Source of the DNA: Ctena decussata
Taxonomy: Eukaryota > Mollusca > Bivalvia > Lucinida > Lucinidae
Assembly (NCBI GenBank): GCA_963989385.1
Contig: OZ022511.1
Location: forward strand, 5,270,001-5,334,000
DNA: 64,000 nucleotides
Reading direction: 5' to 3'
Shown here: piece by piece, positions 1 to 11,839 of the stretch
Numbering within the stretch: position 1 is the stretch's first letter
How the letters are laid out: each line of letters starts with the position of its first letter
The notes under the pieces: model-generated
Told to the model about the DNA's origin: nothing
Databases searched by the model: none
Seen by the model: the letters and a program-made list of their open reading frames with translations, nothing else
Translations under genes and position numbers: made by a program

Positions 1-32
1 TATAGTTAATGATTAGACAATCAAATACAAAT

Positions 33-320
33 TTAAAGAGTAACTACACTTCAGGAACTGACTGAATCAGATCCAACTTTCAAGTTTCAAGTTTATTCAG
101 TACTCTCAGGTTTACAACATAGGTAAACAACAAGAGAATCACAAAAGAAGAAGAATCCCAAACCCTATCCCCAACATCAAAGGGAAAGATTGACAAAGAC
201 ATCCCAACAAACAATAAATTACAAGTGATAAGCCGAGTCAGCAGCTCTTTCCCAAATAGGTGGCAACTCAGCTTTCTTTATTGAACTAAATAATTTAGAC
301 CAAAAGAAGGGTTACAATTA
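33..320 (-). repeat. Dispersed repeat R1, fragment
   Basis: This stretch matches the left part of the better-preserved copy at 39707-40345: the same 'cttcaggaactgactgaatc' start, then the 'gagtcagcagctctttccc' block and an end near a 'gaactaaataatttagacca' segment. About 80 bp of extra sequence around 78-160 interrupts the match. Inverted copies lie at 36066-36420 and 57460-57930, and the strand is set relative to those two. No ORF of note. The family is seen directly; its class (SINE, MITE or LINE tail) is not clear. Confidence 0.7.
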
Positions 321-770
321 TACAAAGCTTGCACACAATGACTGTGCACGGCATATTCAGAAACACCTTCGCGACAATGTCATCCTGGAATCCTGCCATG
401 GTACATGTGTATCACATGAATAAAATGGCCTCCATGCCCATATATTGTAAAAAAAAAACTTCAAATATCTGCTTCTCCAGAACCGAAAGGACTATGACCT
501 CAAAACTTGGTATGTTTCATTGAGCACTCAGGCCTATCATAATGTATACAAATCATGACTTTACATTTACTTTGACCTAATTTATGGCAAGGTCAGTTTT
601 GATGCGTTATGCTTTTATATGGGAAAAATGCTTAAACAGTGGATTTCTCAGAAGCTACTTAAGTCTCAGGTATAAAATGGACACACAGGAAAAAGCAGAA
701 CGAATAGTATCAATACTGTAAGCTGCGGTGAAACAAAAAACATGCATAATAGGAAAATTCTTACGCTTTG
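321..770. other. Unassigned sequence
   Basis: I see no gene, RNA or clear repeat here. The short ORF at 329-523 has no recognisable domain and no splice support. Confidence 0.5.
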
Positions 771-1010
771 TTTCGCATTTTACTTACACGTACCATGCGG
801 GTCGCTGGTCAAAGCACATGGCTCATGGGACGAAGTGGTGCTACATATCACATGATTCTGAACATCAACAATCTTTGTGTGTAGACCAAGTTTCGCATTT
901 TACTTACACGTACCATGCGGGTCGCTGGTCAAAGCACATGGCTCATGGGACGAAGTGGTGCTACATATCACATGATTCTGAACATCAACAATCTTTGTGT
1001 GTAGACCAAG
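771..1010. repeat. Perfect tandem duplication, 2 x 120 bp
   Basis: Positions 771-890 and 891-1010 are identical along all 120 bases. Because 120 is divisible by three, the ORF crossing it (728-1081) repeats a 40-residue block, but that protein resembles nothing I know. The lack of any mismatch implies a very recent duplication or an assembly artefact. Confidence 0.95.
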
Positions 1011-1210
1011 CTGTGCAAAAATATAAATATTTATTTACTAATATTATTTTTTTTAATTGTAGAAAACTAGTACTTATGTAAAATGAACATGTTAGACGAT
1101 GTTAAAGGTTCACACTTTGTAATTTCACTTGCTAGCTATAGCTTTTGACTCCAACAGCTTGAATATGACTAAATGTACATGTGGAAGAGAGCTTATTTAA
1201 GGAATAAATT

Positions 1211-1344
1211 TCATTTTTTTCTGGTGTTTATCGAAGTAAAAACTACATTGGGTCGCATGCAAAGTAACTGAACCCCGAAGGGGGTCGTGTAAACTTTGCT
1301 AGCGACCCAATGTAGTTTGTACTTTCATAAACACCAGAAAAATT
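1211..1344. repeat. Short fold-back element (inverted repeat)
   Basis: The left arm (about 1216-1258) carries 'tttctggtgttta' and 'actacattgggtcgc'. The right arm (about 1300-1341) carries their reverse complements 'gcgacccaatgtagt' and 'aaacaccagaaa'. The arms enclose a loop of roughly 40 bp. This is a MITE-like hairpin with no coding content. Confidence 0.8.
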
Positions 1345-2088
1345 AAGTTCATTGCTTATATTTACATTATTTTCTATCTATCAATTGACCACAAATTTGC
1401 GTTAGGGTTAGAGTTATAGCAGAAAAGAAAATTATACGCTGTTTATCTACTAACAGCGGAACAGCGTCAATAACGTCATAACGTCGACTACGTCCAATCA
1501 GATTGGAGAGAAACTTGGTTCATTTTGACGTCATGTTACGTCTCGTGAACCGATGTTGTTATTGAAGTATAAACTACATTATGTTTTAATGGTTTACCAT
1601 AGGGCTTTTCTATAAATGCACGGATAATGTAAATATATGATATATGTATGTATAAGAATTTTTCTAACATCAACGCCTAAACCACAAACAGATAAAGGTT
1701 CTAATAGCCAAGTGGCCCTGCCCGCCGTACCTTGGGTACAGCTTTTGAAAGACGGAGTCCGCTGCCTTATCCTTGCCTGCTTCATAAACGATTCCCATTT
1801 ACTGCTGGGTCGACGAAGTGTTTCTCAGTCGCCTGCTAGCCGAACAGCGACCGATTCGAATCCGCATAACAGAGCGCCCTCATACAGCAAATGAGTAAAG
1901 TAAAAAGTATACAAAGAGAAATAACTGCAAAGACGAGAACTGCAAGCACAATACAGCTTTATCTCTTCCTTCGAGCTGTGGAGTATATTTCAATGAAATG
2001 ATGTTGTTGTTGTTTGTTGTTGTTTTTTTGCTTTTTTTTGCTTTTTTTTTTCTCAGGCTAAATTCTAACAACACCTCGGACTTATAAT
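1345..2088. other. Unassigned sequence
   Basis: No gene is seen. The stretch contains T-rich runs at about 2005-2053. The two overlapping ORFs at 1594-1894 on opposite strands have no recognisable domain. Confidence 0.4.
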
Positions 2089-2305
2089 TTAGCCGCGACA
2101 CGGCAAAACCAATAATGTGGTTGTGCGCCCAGCGCAGACTCAGATCAGCCATCTGAGCCTTCACTGTCCGCATGGAGGTAGCTCAGACCCTTAGCTACCC
2201 TTTAAGTGCTAAATGAAGGGTCTGATCAACTTATCAGATGCCAAGGCTGATCTGAGTCTGCGCTGGATACACAACCACTGTGTTGGTTTCTCGTGCCGCC
2301 GCCTG
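2089..2305. mobile_element. P-MITE copy 1 (diverged)
   Basis: This is a diverged member of the palindromic MITE family that recurs throughout the window. It opens with 'agccgcgacac', continues with 'ttgtgcgcccagcgcagact', has the central 'cttagctaccctttaagtgc', and closes with the reverse complement of its start. It is non-coding. The best-preserved copies are at 36509-36754 and 61082-61325. Confidence 0.85.
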
Positions 2306-2499
2306 ATTTGGAGCTTCACTGTTTGTTCCGACCTAATTGCCATACTAAGAAATGTCGTGGTACTGATGTATACTCCCTAAGTAACTTCATAAGCTTGTTA
2401 TCCAGCATTCTGCAATTAGGTAAATTCGAAATTCAAGGCGGAGAATCACGTGACTTACTTCGGTTATGTTTTACTCATATTCGGACAGAGCGGGTAAGA

Positions 2500-2790
2500 G
2501 AAATGTTAATTGTTTCTTTAATACTCATTAAATTTCCAGGTGGAAAAGTACAAATACCTTTTAGTTTTTGCAGCAAGCCATTATATAAGAACCATTTTCA
2601 TAGACGCTGTGTTTTGCCAAACAACCTAGAGCAAAGACTTTTATAAATTGTTCGAGGTTGTGTGAACAAATGAAGCGTGCATGAAAACGGATCTCATACA
2701 ATGGCTTGCTGCAACAGCGACGATATATCTCAACTTTACCGCATGAAAATTCATCTACCAGAACACGAAGGCAGGGCTCACGTATATTCC
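2500..2790. repeat. Fold-back element with about 110-bp arms
   Basis: The left arm includes 'tttttgcagcaagccatt' (about 2565-2583), and the right arm is its imperfect reverse complement ('aatggcttgctgcaac', about 2700-2715). Pairing extends outward on both sides. Because of this symmetry, the ORFs 2293-2646 (+) and 2561-2803 (-) encode related peptides; neither is regarded as a gene. Confidence 0.7.
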
Positions 2791-2844
2791 CGGCCAGCAT
2801 CACTGCCTAGTAGAAATACACTTAATACAAAACTTTATAGCAAA

Positions 2845-4140
2845 TGATAATGAATGATAAGCAGAAGGAGGCTAATACTCATTTACGTGATACAACTTGT
2901 CATACCCAATGTTTGGCCTAAAATAAAATTCCTAGCTGTAGAGATATATGTGACAAAATTTAATTGGAGAGAAAGAAAAGATGGACAAACAAAGAAAATG
3001 ATATGCAGAAGAAAGCTGATACTCTCATGCATAATACATCCAGTCATACCTAATATTTATACCAAATTACAAAATCCTAGCTATAGTGGTTCCTGAAAAA
3101 TCTATGACAGAAATTAAATTTGATAGAAAGAAAAAATGGACAAATAAAGGGAATGATAAGCAGAATGAAGCTGATGGTCTATTATATGATAAAAACAGCT
3201 ATACCACACGTTTGAAACATATTTAAGAAAACCTAGGTATAGTGGTTCCTAAGAGGTCTTTGACAAAAGAAATTAGTAATTGGAGAGATAAAAAGGGACA
3301 AAGGGATTAATAAGCAGAAGGAGGCTGAAGTTCTCTTGCACTATACAACTAGTCTTACCAATAATTTGTACCAAATTTCAAAATCCTAGATGTAGAGGTT
3401 CCTGAGGTATCTGTGACAGAAAAAAGTTTAATTAATTGGACAGAAAGAAAAAATAGACAAAGAAAGAGAATGATAAACAGGAACAGTTCGATGTTTTCTT
3501 ACACGATACAGCTATTCATTACCAAGGTTAGTTCCATTACTATAGTAATTCCTGAGATTCTTTGACAGAAAATTAAATGGAAATAAAGAAAAAATGAACA
3601 AACAATGGGAATGATAAGCAGGAGAAGGTTGTGTCTCTTTTACATGGTACAAGTGATCATACCCTGCGTTTGTACCAAATTTCAAAATCCTAGCTGTAGT
3701 GATTCCTGAGAAAACTTTGACAAAAAATTAATTGGAGAGAAGCTGGAAAGAAAGAAAACCTGAACAAACACAGGGGATTATAAGTTGCAGCAGGCTGATT
3801 CTCTTACATGGTACAACTAGTCATACCCAACATTTCTATCAAATTTTAAATACCCTTACTGCAGTGTTTTTTTGAGATCTTTGTCAGAAATTTGATTGGA
3901 CAGAAAGAAAAAATGGAAAAACAATGGGAAGGATAAGCAGCAGGAGGTTGATTCTCTCTTATACTGTACAACTAGTTATACTTAACTTTGTACCAAATTA
4001 AAAAATCCTAGCTGTAGTGGTTCCTGAAAAATCTTTGACAAAAAATTTAATTGGATAGAAATAGGAGAGGAAGAAAAACTGGATAAATAAAGGGAACGAT
4101 AAGCTGGAACTGGCTGATTCTCTCTTACACGGTACAACTT
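2845..4140. repeat. Diverged tandem array, about nine units of 143-167 bp
   Basis: A unit recurs with 'aatgataagcag' followed by a 'gctgatactctc'-like block, then 'tacaactagtcatacc', 'accaaatttcaaaatccta' and 'gtggttcctgag'. Unit marks are near 2852, 2995, 3151, 3305, 3468, 3608, 3775, 3929 and 4094. Units differ by substitutions and small indels, so the array is old. Short ORFs inside it are by-products of the repeat. It resembles the internal arrays often carried by molluscan non-autonomous elements; that class assignment is inference. Confidence 0.85.
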
Positions 4141-4144
4141 AGTA

Positions 4145-4690
4145 GTTAACCCAATCATGATTTATAAGTTTGCTTCCCTCTTTAATCGCACGCCAGTTGG
4201 TCAGGTATCGGACTCAATGATTGCCCGACATAAAGCTACTTAGTTCAGTTGGTTGGGGCCGGTGTTTCCCTTGTCTGTTGCTTGGTTATTCGGGATCTTA
4301 CTGATAGTTTTCTTTTGCTCCTGTGATGATTCATTGATGGGTCAGGGAAACTTCTTGCGGACTAAACAGCTAACTAAATGATTGGAACCATCGCAGAAGC
4401 AGCGGGCTAGGGTTTGGATCCAGTTAAACTACTTTCAACCCCACCCCCTGAAACCTCTTTGCTGACCGTTCAAAGGTGGTACATGTATTTCTGTTGTGAC
4501 TCCTCAGTGTTACATGTTGTTATTTTCGCTTGCCTATGGTCTCTAGCGTTCCGGTCACCTAAGTAGCTGCCAATTATGTTTTCTGTTTTGTTTTGTTTTG
4601 TAATTTAAAATTAAATTGTTGTTGCTGCTGTCATTAATTAGGGTAGCTGAATGACCACCTGTCTGGGAAAGAGCTGCTCATTTGGTTTAC
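4145..4690 (+). repeat. Dispersed repeat R2, copy 1
   Basis: This segment shares order and sequence with 6740-7470: 'cccaatcatga', 'tgcttccctctttaatcgca', 'agttggttgggaccgg'-like, 'tctgttgcttgg', 'tgatgattcattga', then 'gctgaccgttcaaagg'. Its end resembles the 'gaccgtcccaaggcggta' block of R1, so R1 and R2 may be relatives sharing a 3' part. No coding capacity was seen. Confidence 0.75.
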
Positions 4691-6735
4691 CGTACGTGTC
4701 TTTCGTGATTTTTTTGTCTTTGTTTGTGTGTGTGTGTGTGTGCTTCTTTCACTTTTGGCTTTGATAGCCGTTCGTTGGATTTGATAGCACTGAGCATTGC
4801 CTGCCTTTTTACTTTACTGAAAAAGATACCGTAATTACGATTCATGTTTACTTGAACAGCTTTAAAACTTGCAAGTTTTCGTTTCATACCTGATACATCT
4901 TCAAATCTTCGGCTGAAATAGAAGGAGCGTAGCATATCTGTTGAAAAAAAGAAAATAAATCAATCCTTTTCTCCTTATTTTTATATATTACAAGTATTCA
5001 GTTGCATGGTCATCGGGGTAGCCCATCATTGCCCATCCTTTTACTTTGCAATGCCAAACATGCTCTGATATAAAACTGTCATTGTTATTTTCTAAAAAAA
5101 ATCCTAAGCACATGGTATGCGGTACAATCTCATTATATCTCCCAGCGGGGATAGTGTAAAACATGGAATGGAATTGGAGTGGACTGGCTAATCTCTATCC
5201 CCTTTCATGGAATTGGGAAGTCACTCTTGCAGGAAAGTATTTGCTCCTTCTCAGGGAGCGAATTCCTTCCTGTAAGAGTACCATCCATAGCTCTGGAGAA
5301 AATTGTAACCAATGTAATATAGCCCACTACTTACAATGTGTTATTGCGGTATGTTAACGTTACGGTTTTTGCCGGTTTTACAAAGAATTGTGGGAAAACG
5401 TCATTAGAAACCGTGTAAACAAATGATAAAACTGGAGTAAAATTTGATAATTAAGGTATATATGCCTTTATTCATAGGAAAATTTGCCTGTAATAAGTTT
5501 TACCATAACAATGCATATATTCCAGGCCGATGAGTGCTTTATTCTTCCTTAAATCAGCTTTTATAGAGAAGAAAGTAAAAGTAGACATTTTATCATATAT
5601 TTGTAGAATATAATCCATAGTCGGGTGCTTAAACATGATAATCCTGTCCGCCAACCTTAAACCTCTTTCCGGAAAGTCACTTTTGGGCCGTAATTTGCCT
5701 TTTTCATCATTTCTTGTTATAGTATTCGGCAGTAGATGTTATGGTTTCTTTCGGCTAAGATATATCATCCTACGGTTAAATTGGTAACTATGATACAGTA
5801 TTCTACGGTTTTTGGCGGTGGTATTCATTCTCACCTTCTTGCAAACATTATGAATTTTGTGAGTCAGATTTCAAGAAATGTCAATATAAATGAAAGAAAA
5901 TGTAAACAAACTTCTTTGCTTCTTTGCTGGCCTACGAGGGGGGGGGGGGCTTAATGGGTATGCCTCTCTCCTTCCTATCTTAATTGTAATAGTCATGACT
6001 AAATACATTTAATTCATCCCTTTAATATAAAAATTATGTTTCTCCATATTTCCAGAAGAATATTTCATTGCTGCCACTGTTTCAATGACAAATCAACCTT
6101 TGAATATGTCATAAATCATAAAGCTGTTATCATTATGCACAACAATAAACCACTCAGGCCCACATTCACAAACACAACTCAAACTCGACTCATACTCCAG
6201 TAAGGTCGGTTGAAGTGACGCTCGAGTAAGCTTTGAATGCGTGAAGCTCAAGTATACAGTTTTGGTATTCACGTTGTCTTCGTGGAGGAGACTCTAGCTA
6301 CACTCCATTAGACTTGCATCATGTAAAGGACAGTGTGGACCCATGCAGACTGGACCTCCTAAAGTATATAAACTGTAATGACTCTAAATCTTGAGACATG
6401 GTTGACTTATCAGTGTAGCATTTAATCATACTAACTGTAAAATTCGTTGAATTATAAATATACCGCGGGAACTAAGCTTTTCTAATTGCCGTCTGAGCGT
6501 CCGTCCAGTTTACCTTGCTGTGCCTGAAGAAGCGTTCATAGTGTAGCTTGTTAAACATCGGTCATGGATTCGATACCGTCCTTCTCCAGTATTTTGGCCG
6601 AAACGTTAAACGATTTTTTCTATTCTCGTACAGTGAAAGATTAAGGGTAGGACTGATTTTTCGGATCAATTCCGAAAAATAATAATACGTCACAAACGTA
6701 TTGGCTATAATTTAAATGTTATGCGACAGTCTGCA
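4691..6735. other. Unassigned sequence
   Basis: I see no gene. The stretch holds a short (TG)n run at about 4724-4742 and a G homopolymer at about 5939-5950. Short ORFs at 4687-4935, 5163-5357 and 5736-5954 have no recognisable domain or flanking splice sites that would chain them. Some of it (6155-6400 and 6500-6620) may be old repeat, but I could not pair it with another copy. Confidence 0.4.
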
Positions 6736-6739
6736 TGCT

Positions 6740-7470
6740 TAGTGATTAACCCAATCACGGTTGATAGCTTTGCTGCACTCTTTAATTGCACACCGGGGGA
6801 TCGGTCGTCAGACTCTATGATGGCCCCGACCTAAAGCTATATATTTTAGTTGGTTGGGACCGGAGCCTTTTTGTCTGTTGCTTGGTCCACGGGGCTCAAC
6901 TGGTGACCTTCTTTTGCTTCAGATTTCCAGTGGGGTTGTTTGGCAGGACAGGGATCTCCACCTGTCAGACGGCCCGTTGTATCTGTTGAGTCCTCGTCTT
7001 TGCTTCTTCATGGTGTTGAAATTTGATTTATGTGTTTACCGTGATGATTCATTGACGAGTTAGAGGGTTATCATGCGAACCGAACAACCAACTAAATGTT
7101 TTGTACCACTTCAGAAACTGAGGGTGAGGTTGGGCCTGTAAAATCGATTTAAGCCCCCCAGTAATTCATTACTGACCGTTCCAAGGCGGTAGTTCTGTTG
7201 TGGTTCTTTGTTGCCTGTTTTTGGTGTCAGAATTTCTGTGATGTTTTACCTTATGTATGTTATTATTATTTTTGGTTCGGTTTGGGTTGCTGAGTGGCCA
7301 CCTTTTGGGAACAAGCTGCTCACTCGGTTGGCCATATGTTCTCTGTATCTTGATTATTTGTAATCTTAGTTGTTTCCAACTATGGTTTGAGGGCTGGATT
7401 TGGATTTTGATTGTTTCAGTTCCTGGTCTTTGCATACTTTTTACTTTTATCACTATTTTGGGAATTGTGC
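6740..7470 (+). repeat. Dispersed repeat R2, copy 2
   Basis: This is a longer copy of the repeat at 4145-4690, in the same orientation. It runs from 'cccaatcacggttgatag' through 'ttggttgggaccgg', 'tgatgattcattgacga' and 'ctgaccgttccaaggcgg' to 'gaacaagctgctcactcgg'. The overlapping + strand ORFs between 6786 and 7650 follow the repeat and have no known protein domain. Confidence 0.75.
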
Positions 7471-8928
7471 CGGTGCCCACAAAATTGGGACAAATCTCTT
7501 TGTATTTTCCTTAAATTTGAAATTTCAGAACACCTATATTGGCTCAAGTGGTGGGATAGGGGACATGAAACTGAATATATAATATTTAAATTCAATTATA
7601 GCTATATATCTGCTAGTTCTGCTGGTAAGCAAGTAAATTTGTTCGTGTAGGTCCCTAGAAAAATTCTTCCTGCAACTGGGAATTTTTCAACTTGCAGTTG
7701 GGAAAAAAAAGATCATATTTTGAAGTGTGACTGGTGCCTTTTATGGGTACCACTTATATAGAGAAAAAAATCACTGTCGCATCACTGTATTTATTGTTGT
7801 TTAACTCTATCTCCCGGTAGTTTCTGCGAGCCCCCCCCCCCCCCCGCCCCTCGCCCAGCACCCCCACCCTAAGAAAAGACCCCTTCCCGCCTTCACACGT
7901 CGTATGCACTTTCTTTACTTGTTTCGTGAACAGCTTTTATACCACGGATTTTATCCAAACTAGGCATATACTATACGACGTTGTTGCATGCAATGAACAG
8001 CTTCGATGATACTGAAATTAATTGTTATGGGCGCGTTTCTATATCATTGTAGCCCTTCCATCCCCCACCCCCACCCCCAATAGACGATGTATGCTATGGA
8101 GGTCCGTCCCGCCGTTCGCTCATCCGTCTGTCTGTCCGACTGTCCACAAGTCTTTGGTGCCGTCCGTTTTTAATTGCTAAAATTTCAGTAACCACAAGTG
8201 AATTTTTCTTATGTTAGGTGTACCAAACTTGGATACAATTGACTTTGATACCGAGAGGACTGGAGATTAAAAAGGCCATTTTAAGACAGTAATATTATGT
8301 ATTAAAATGTTTGTTATTATTATTATTATTTATTAATTATTTTATTGCGTATGTTTGAAACTAATGATATTTATTACATGTATTACTAAATATAGTATCA
8401 AATATCTTGGATACGCAGTCCAGTATGGCTCGTGGTTCCTTTCCTCATATCAGCCTGCTGGTGCAGAGCCATCCAGTACGCTCACTCGTAAATAAGATGG
8501 CGGAACGCAAACTGGAACAACTGTAAATTTATGGCTTGAGCGACTGGATTGATGTTGGGGGAGAAAGACCGACAGGCAACTGCTAAACGACTGAGAAAAG
8601 TTCTAGAGAAAACGAAAATCCCGAATAGAATCGTAAACATAATGTGATAGTCTTTTACAGACAGAAGAAAAAATCCTCCTCAATGAATTTGGAAAGCATA
8701 TTGTAAGTTTTTTTTCTCTGTCTCTCTTTCTAAAAAAATGCTCTCTCTGAAATCCTCTCTAAATCTTTGTATTTCTAACTTTGTTTGAAAATAATTGCAT
8801 AATGACGTCAGCACGGCGGCGATGCGTGCGTGCGTACTGTACTTTTCAACGTAACATAACGTCAAAAATATTCGAGTTGACGTATCGCCCAAAATAGGTT
8901 CGTTTGTTTGGATCGGTATACTAATTTT
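7471..8928. other. Unassigned sequence with simple repeats
   Basis: No gene is seen. A C homopolymer sits at about 7832-7845. Positions 8085-8275 carry a 'ccgtctgtctgtccgac' block followed by 'ccaaacttgg', resembling the segment at 13440-13610 ('tgcctgtgtgtccgtc', 'gcaaacttgg'), so this is probably an old dispersed repeat. A (TTA)n-like run lies at about 8315-8345. Confidence 0.45.
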
Positions 8929-8930
8929 AG

Positions 8931-11366
8931 CACGCCTGGTAAACTATCACAGGTACCTCCGCAGAGGTACCGATAAAATGTTGTGACAGGCATCCGGAGC
9001 TACCTGTGACGGACCAAAAATAAACAAAAAACGGTAGGTATTCGTCTTTTTTGATAAAAGACATTATAACCAGGGGGGTTATTGTAAATCAAAGAATGCT
9101 ATTCGACCCTTATATACATTAAGTTTTGTCACACAGTATATCCCCGGGAACTTTACATATATACAGAAGATGTGACTTTTGAAGTGGCTTTAAGGTCAGT
9201 CGAAAGTACTCAAAACAAGAACAAATCGGTTGTTTTAGGTCCTAAATGCACTTTTCTTGCATAAGAATCTGTTGATCTGAATACACTGACGTAAAGTAAA
9301 CCTCCTTGCCCAAATATAAATGCCGATTAACTCTAAATAAGGTCGGATCGGTAAAAAAACAAGTGGAGGTGCCTGTGACGAAATGGAGGTACCTGTGATG
9401 TAAGAAAATATAGCGAAAATCTGAAGATTTATAGCGGTTGCAAATATTGATATTCTTCATCTCTAGACCACTGCCTTGAAAGAATCGTTCATTCAACGTC
9501 GCAATTTAATCTATCATAATGCGAATATCAGGCATAGTATTGTTAAAACGACAGACAATGAGCATGAACTTATACAAGCAGATTCTACATCCTGCTCTCA
9601 AAACCAAGATGGAAGTAAGTATACGTTGACAATAGTTCATAAAAGACACGCATGGTAAACCGAATAAAGAGCTCTTTCCCAGACATGTGGAAATTCACCT
9701 ACCCCAAACGAAAACAACGCTAACTTCTGTTTTACCTATTTTATATTTTAAATTACAAAACAAACCAGAAAGCAAAGTGAGCAGCTGTACACGACCTTAC
9801 TGCCAGAAGACAACAGACAAGCGGACTTAAGAACACGTTACATTGATGCTTCACAACAAAAACAAAAAATCCAAAGCAGATCATCTCAAAGAGTTATTGT
9901 CCGTTTTGTTTCCTTATCTGTTAGTCAAACATTGAGATGTTGTACTTAGCTGTTGAATATTTACTGTCTAATTCAGTGTTAGAATAGTTATGAAATGCGC
10001 TTAAATAAGAGGCAGCGTTTTTGTGAATGGTGATGACTGTCTGTTAGTCCTTCCAAAGCGTTAGAAATTGTCGAGGTCTCACGCCATGCTAACTACTCGA
10101 AACGTTTGCAAAAATAACGTTTCAGAAGATGACTTTTATGTAGTAAAACTGCGCTTTTGTTACCGAATTTGATGCAGTGGCTATTCGGAGACTTTGAATT
10201 ACACGTTATTTACAGTTAGATTCCGAACACTTCAATATACTAAACGGCGTAATATTGAGAACATGTCACCTGCCGATGATGTGATCTGTAGGCCTTACGG
10301 AAGTATATGGATTCTTGCGCCAACAATTCAAAACTAACTAGACTGAATCACTTGTATCACCTATCACTCCAGTTACCACAAAGTTAACACATACAGCGAG
10401 CGTCATACGACACATGCGAGCGACGCATTTGAGTACCAAAAGGATCAACACTATAGATACCTGTACGTGTATGCCTGTTGACGGGTATCGGCAATTTTGA
10501 CAGTTTGACACACCATACGTGTAGCTGGCATGACGTGTGACCTCGACAATTTCTGACAAGTTGGAATGACTTACAGCCAGCACCTCCCGATCACAGTCAT
10601 CACCAGTCACAAAATAATGACTCTTATTTCATAACGATTCTAACACTGAATTAGGCAGTTAATTTTCAGCAACTATGTGAAATTCGTCAATGTTTGACTA
10701 ACAGAAGCGGAAACAAATGAGGCAATAACTCTTTGAGATGGTGTTTTAGAAATTTTAAAATGGAATTTCATGATATACGCATTATGATAGCTTAATGGGA
10801 CGTTGAATGAATGATTCTTTCCCGGCAGTGGTTTAGAGAATATGTCAATATTTCCAGCTGCAATAACTATTCAGGTTTTCACTATATTTGCTTACATTAC
10901 AGGCACCTCCACACCATTGCAGGCACCTCCAGCTATTGTTTTGAAAGATCAAGCCTTATTTGTAGTCAATCGACATTTTTATTGAGCAAGGAGGTTACCT
11001 TAACACCAGTGTGCCGAGAAAAACAGATTTGTATGCAAGATCACTGCATTTAAGACCCAAAACGGCCGGATTCTTTATGTTTTGAGTACTGTGGGCTGAC
11101 ATCAAAGCCACTTCAAAAGTCGTATCTTTGATTAAAATGGAAAGTTCAGAGGGATATAATGTGTGACAAAACTTTATGTCTATAAGGGTCGAATAGCACT
11201 TTTTGATTTTTAATAAACTCCCTGGTTATTTTATATTTTGTTAAAAAAAGAGGAATACCTACCGTTTGTTGTCATTTTTTGGACAGTCACAGGCAGCTCC
11301 AGGTGCCTGTAACAACTTTTTATCGGTACCTCCGCCGGAGGTACCTGTGATAGTTTACCAGGCGTG
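8931..11366. mobile_element. Large fold-back element, 2.4 kb with about 1-kb inverted arms
   Basis: The ends are inverted copies: 'cacgcctggtaaactatcac' at 8931-8950 and its reverse complement at 11347-11366. Just inside lie 'ggtacctccgcagaggtacc' and its counterpart near 11324-11343. Arm pairing continues inward imperfectly for about 1 kb: 'gaagtggctttaaggtca' (9180s) with 'gccacttcaaaagtc' (11107-); 'catctcaaagagttattgt' (9883-) with 'caataactctttgagatg' (10722-); 'aaattgtcgaggtc' (10066-) with 'gacctcgacaatttc' (10538-). The loop is about 10180-10490. No transposase ORF is present, so it is non-autonomous. The motif 'aggcacctcc'/'ggaggtgcctg' recurs inside both arms. A separate repeat interrupts the left arm at about 9660-9885. 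Confidence 0.88.
9660..9885 (-). repeat. R1-related fragment inserted in the left arm of the fold-back element
   Basis: The stretch from 'aaaccgaataaagagctctt' to 'gacaagcggact' has no counterpart in the right arm of the surrounding fold-back. It resembles 48805-48990 ('aaaccgaatgagcatctctt' to 'gacaagcggac'). It therefore entered after the arms formed. Confidence 0.65.
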
Positions 11367-11393
11367 TTTAGGGGAAATGCAGAATACATATAA

Positions 11394-11528
11394 TAAAGAG
11401 GTTACGACATTCCTAGTGTCGGATTGCCAGGCATATCGGCCCGTAGCCCCATATTAGCCCTCGGGCCCATGGAGCTACTCGGGCCGATATGCCTGGCAAC
11501 GCGTCACTAGACATTTAATAACCTCTAA
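11394..11528. repeat. Short palindromic MITE
   Basis: 'agaggtta' and 'ttgccaggcatatcggcccg' on the left pair with 'cgggccgatatgcctggcaa' and 'taacctct' on the right. The loop is about 40 bp and GC-rich. The element starts only about 30 bp beyond the end of the large fold-back element. Confidence 0.85.
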
Positions 11529-11839
11529 GTAGCAGTATTTGATTCAAGATCAGCTAGGAATATGTGGCTAAGGTCTGTGAGACCGGAATATTCACATACG
11601 CATTTTTCACATGTGTGAAAATGCCGGTCGGATTTTTCACAGAATTTGAACGCATTTTTCACATATCTGTGACATTTGCGTTTAATATATACCAGGAAAA
11701 CGTAATTTTTCGAACGCATGCAACACCCCAAAAATTTGACAAAATATCACAAAAACGCAATTTTTACTTCTTGACTTTTTTGTAACCCTGAAATTATGAA
11801 AGTTAAAGTGGACGAGAAAACGGCAGAGTAAACAAAGAG
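11529..11839. other. Unassigned, with a local palindrome
   Basis: A local palindrome 'gcatttttcacatgtgtgaa' lies at about 11600-11622. Related 'tgtgtgaaaagtgcg' and 'cacgtgtgagaaatgcg' phrases recur near 13843-13960, suggesting an old element split by later insertions. No gene is seen. Confidence 0.4.

Noticed and set aside
728..1081. 117-codon ORF
   Set aside because: It consists largely of the duplicated 120-bp block and resembles no known protein.
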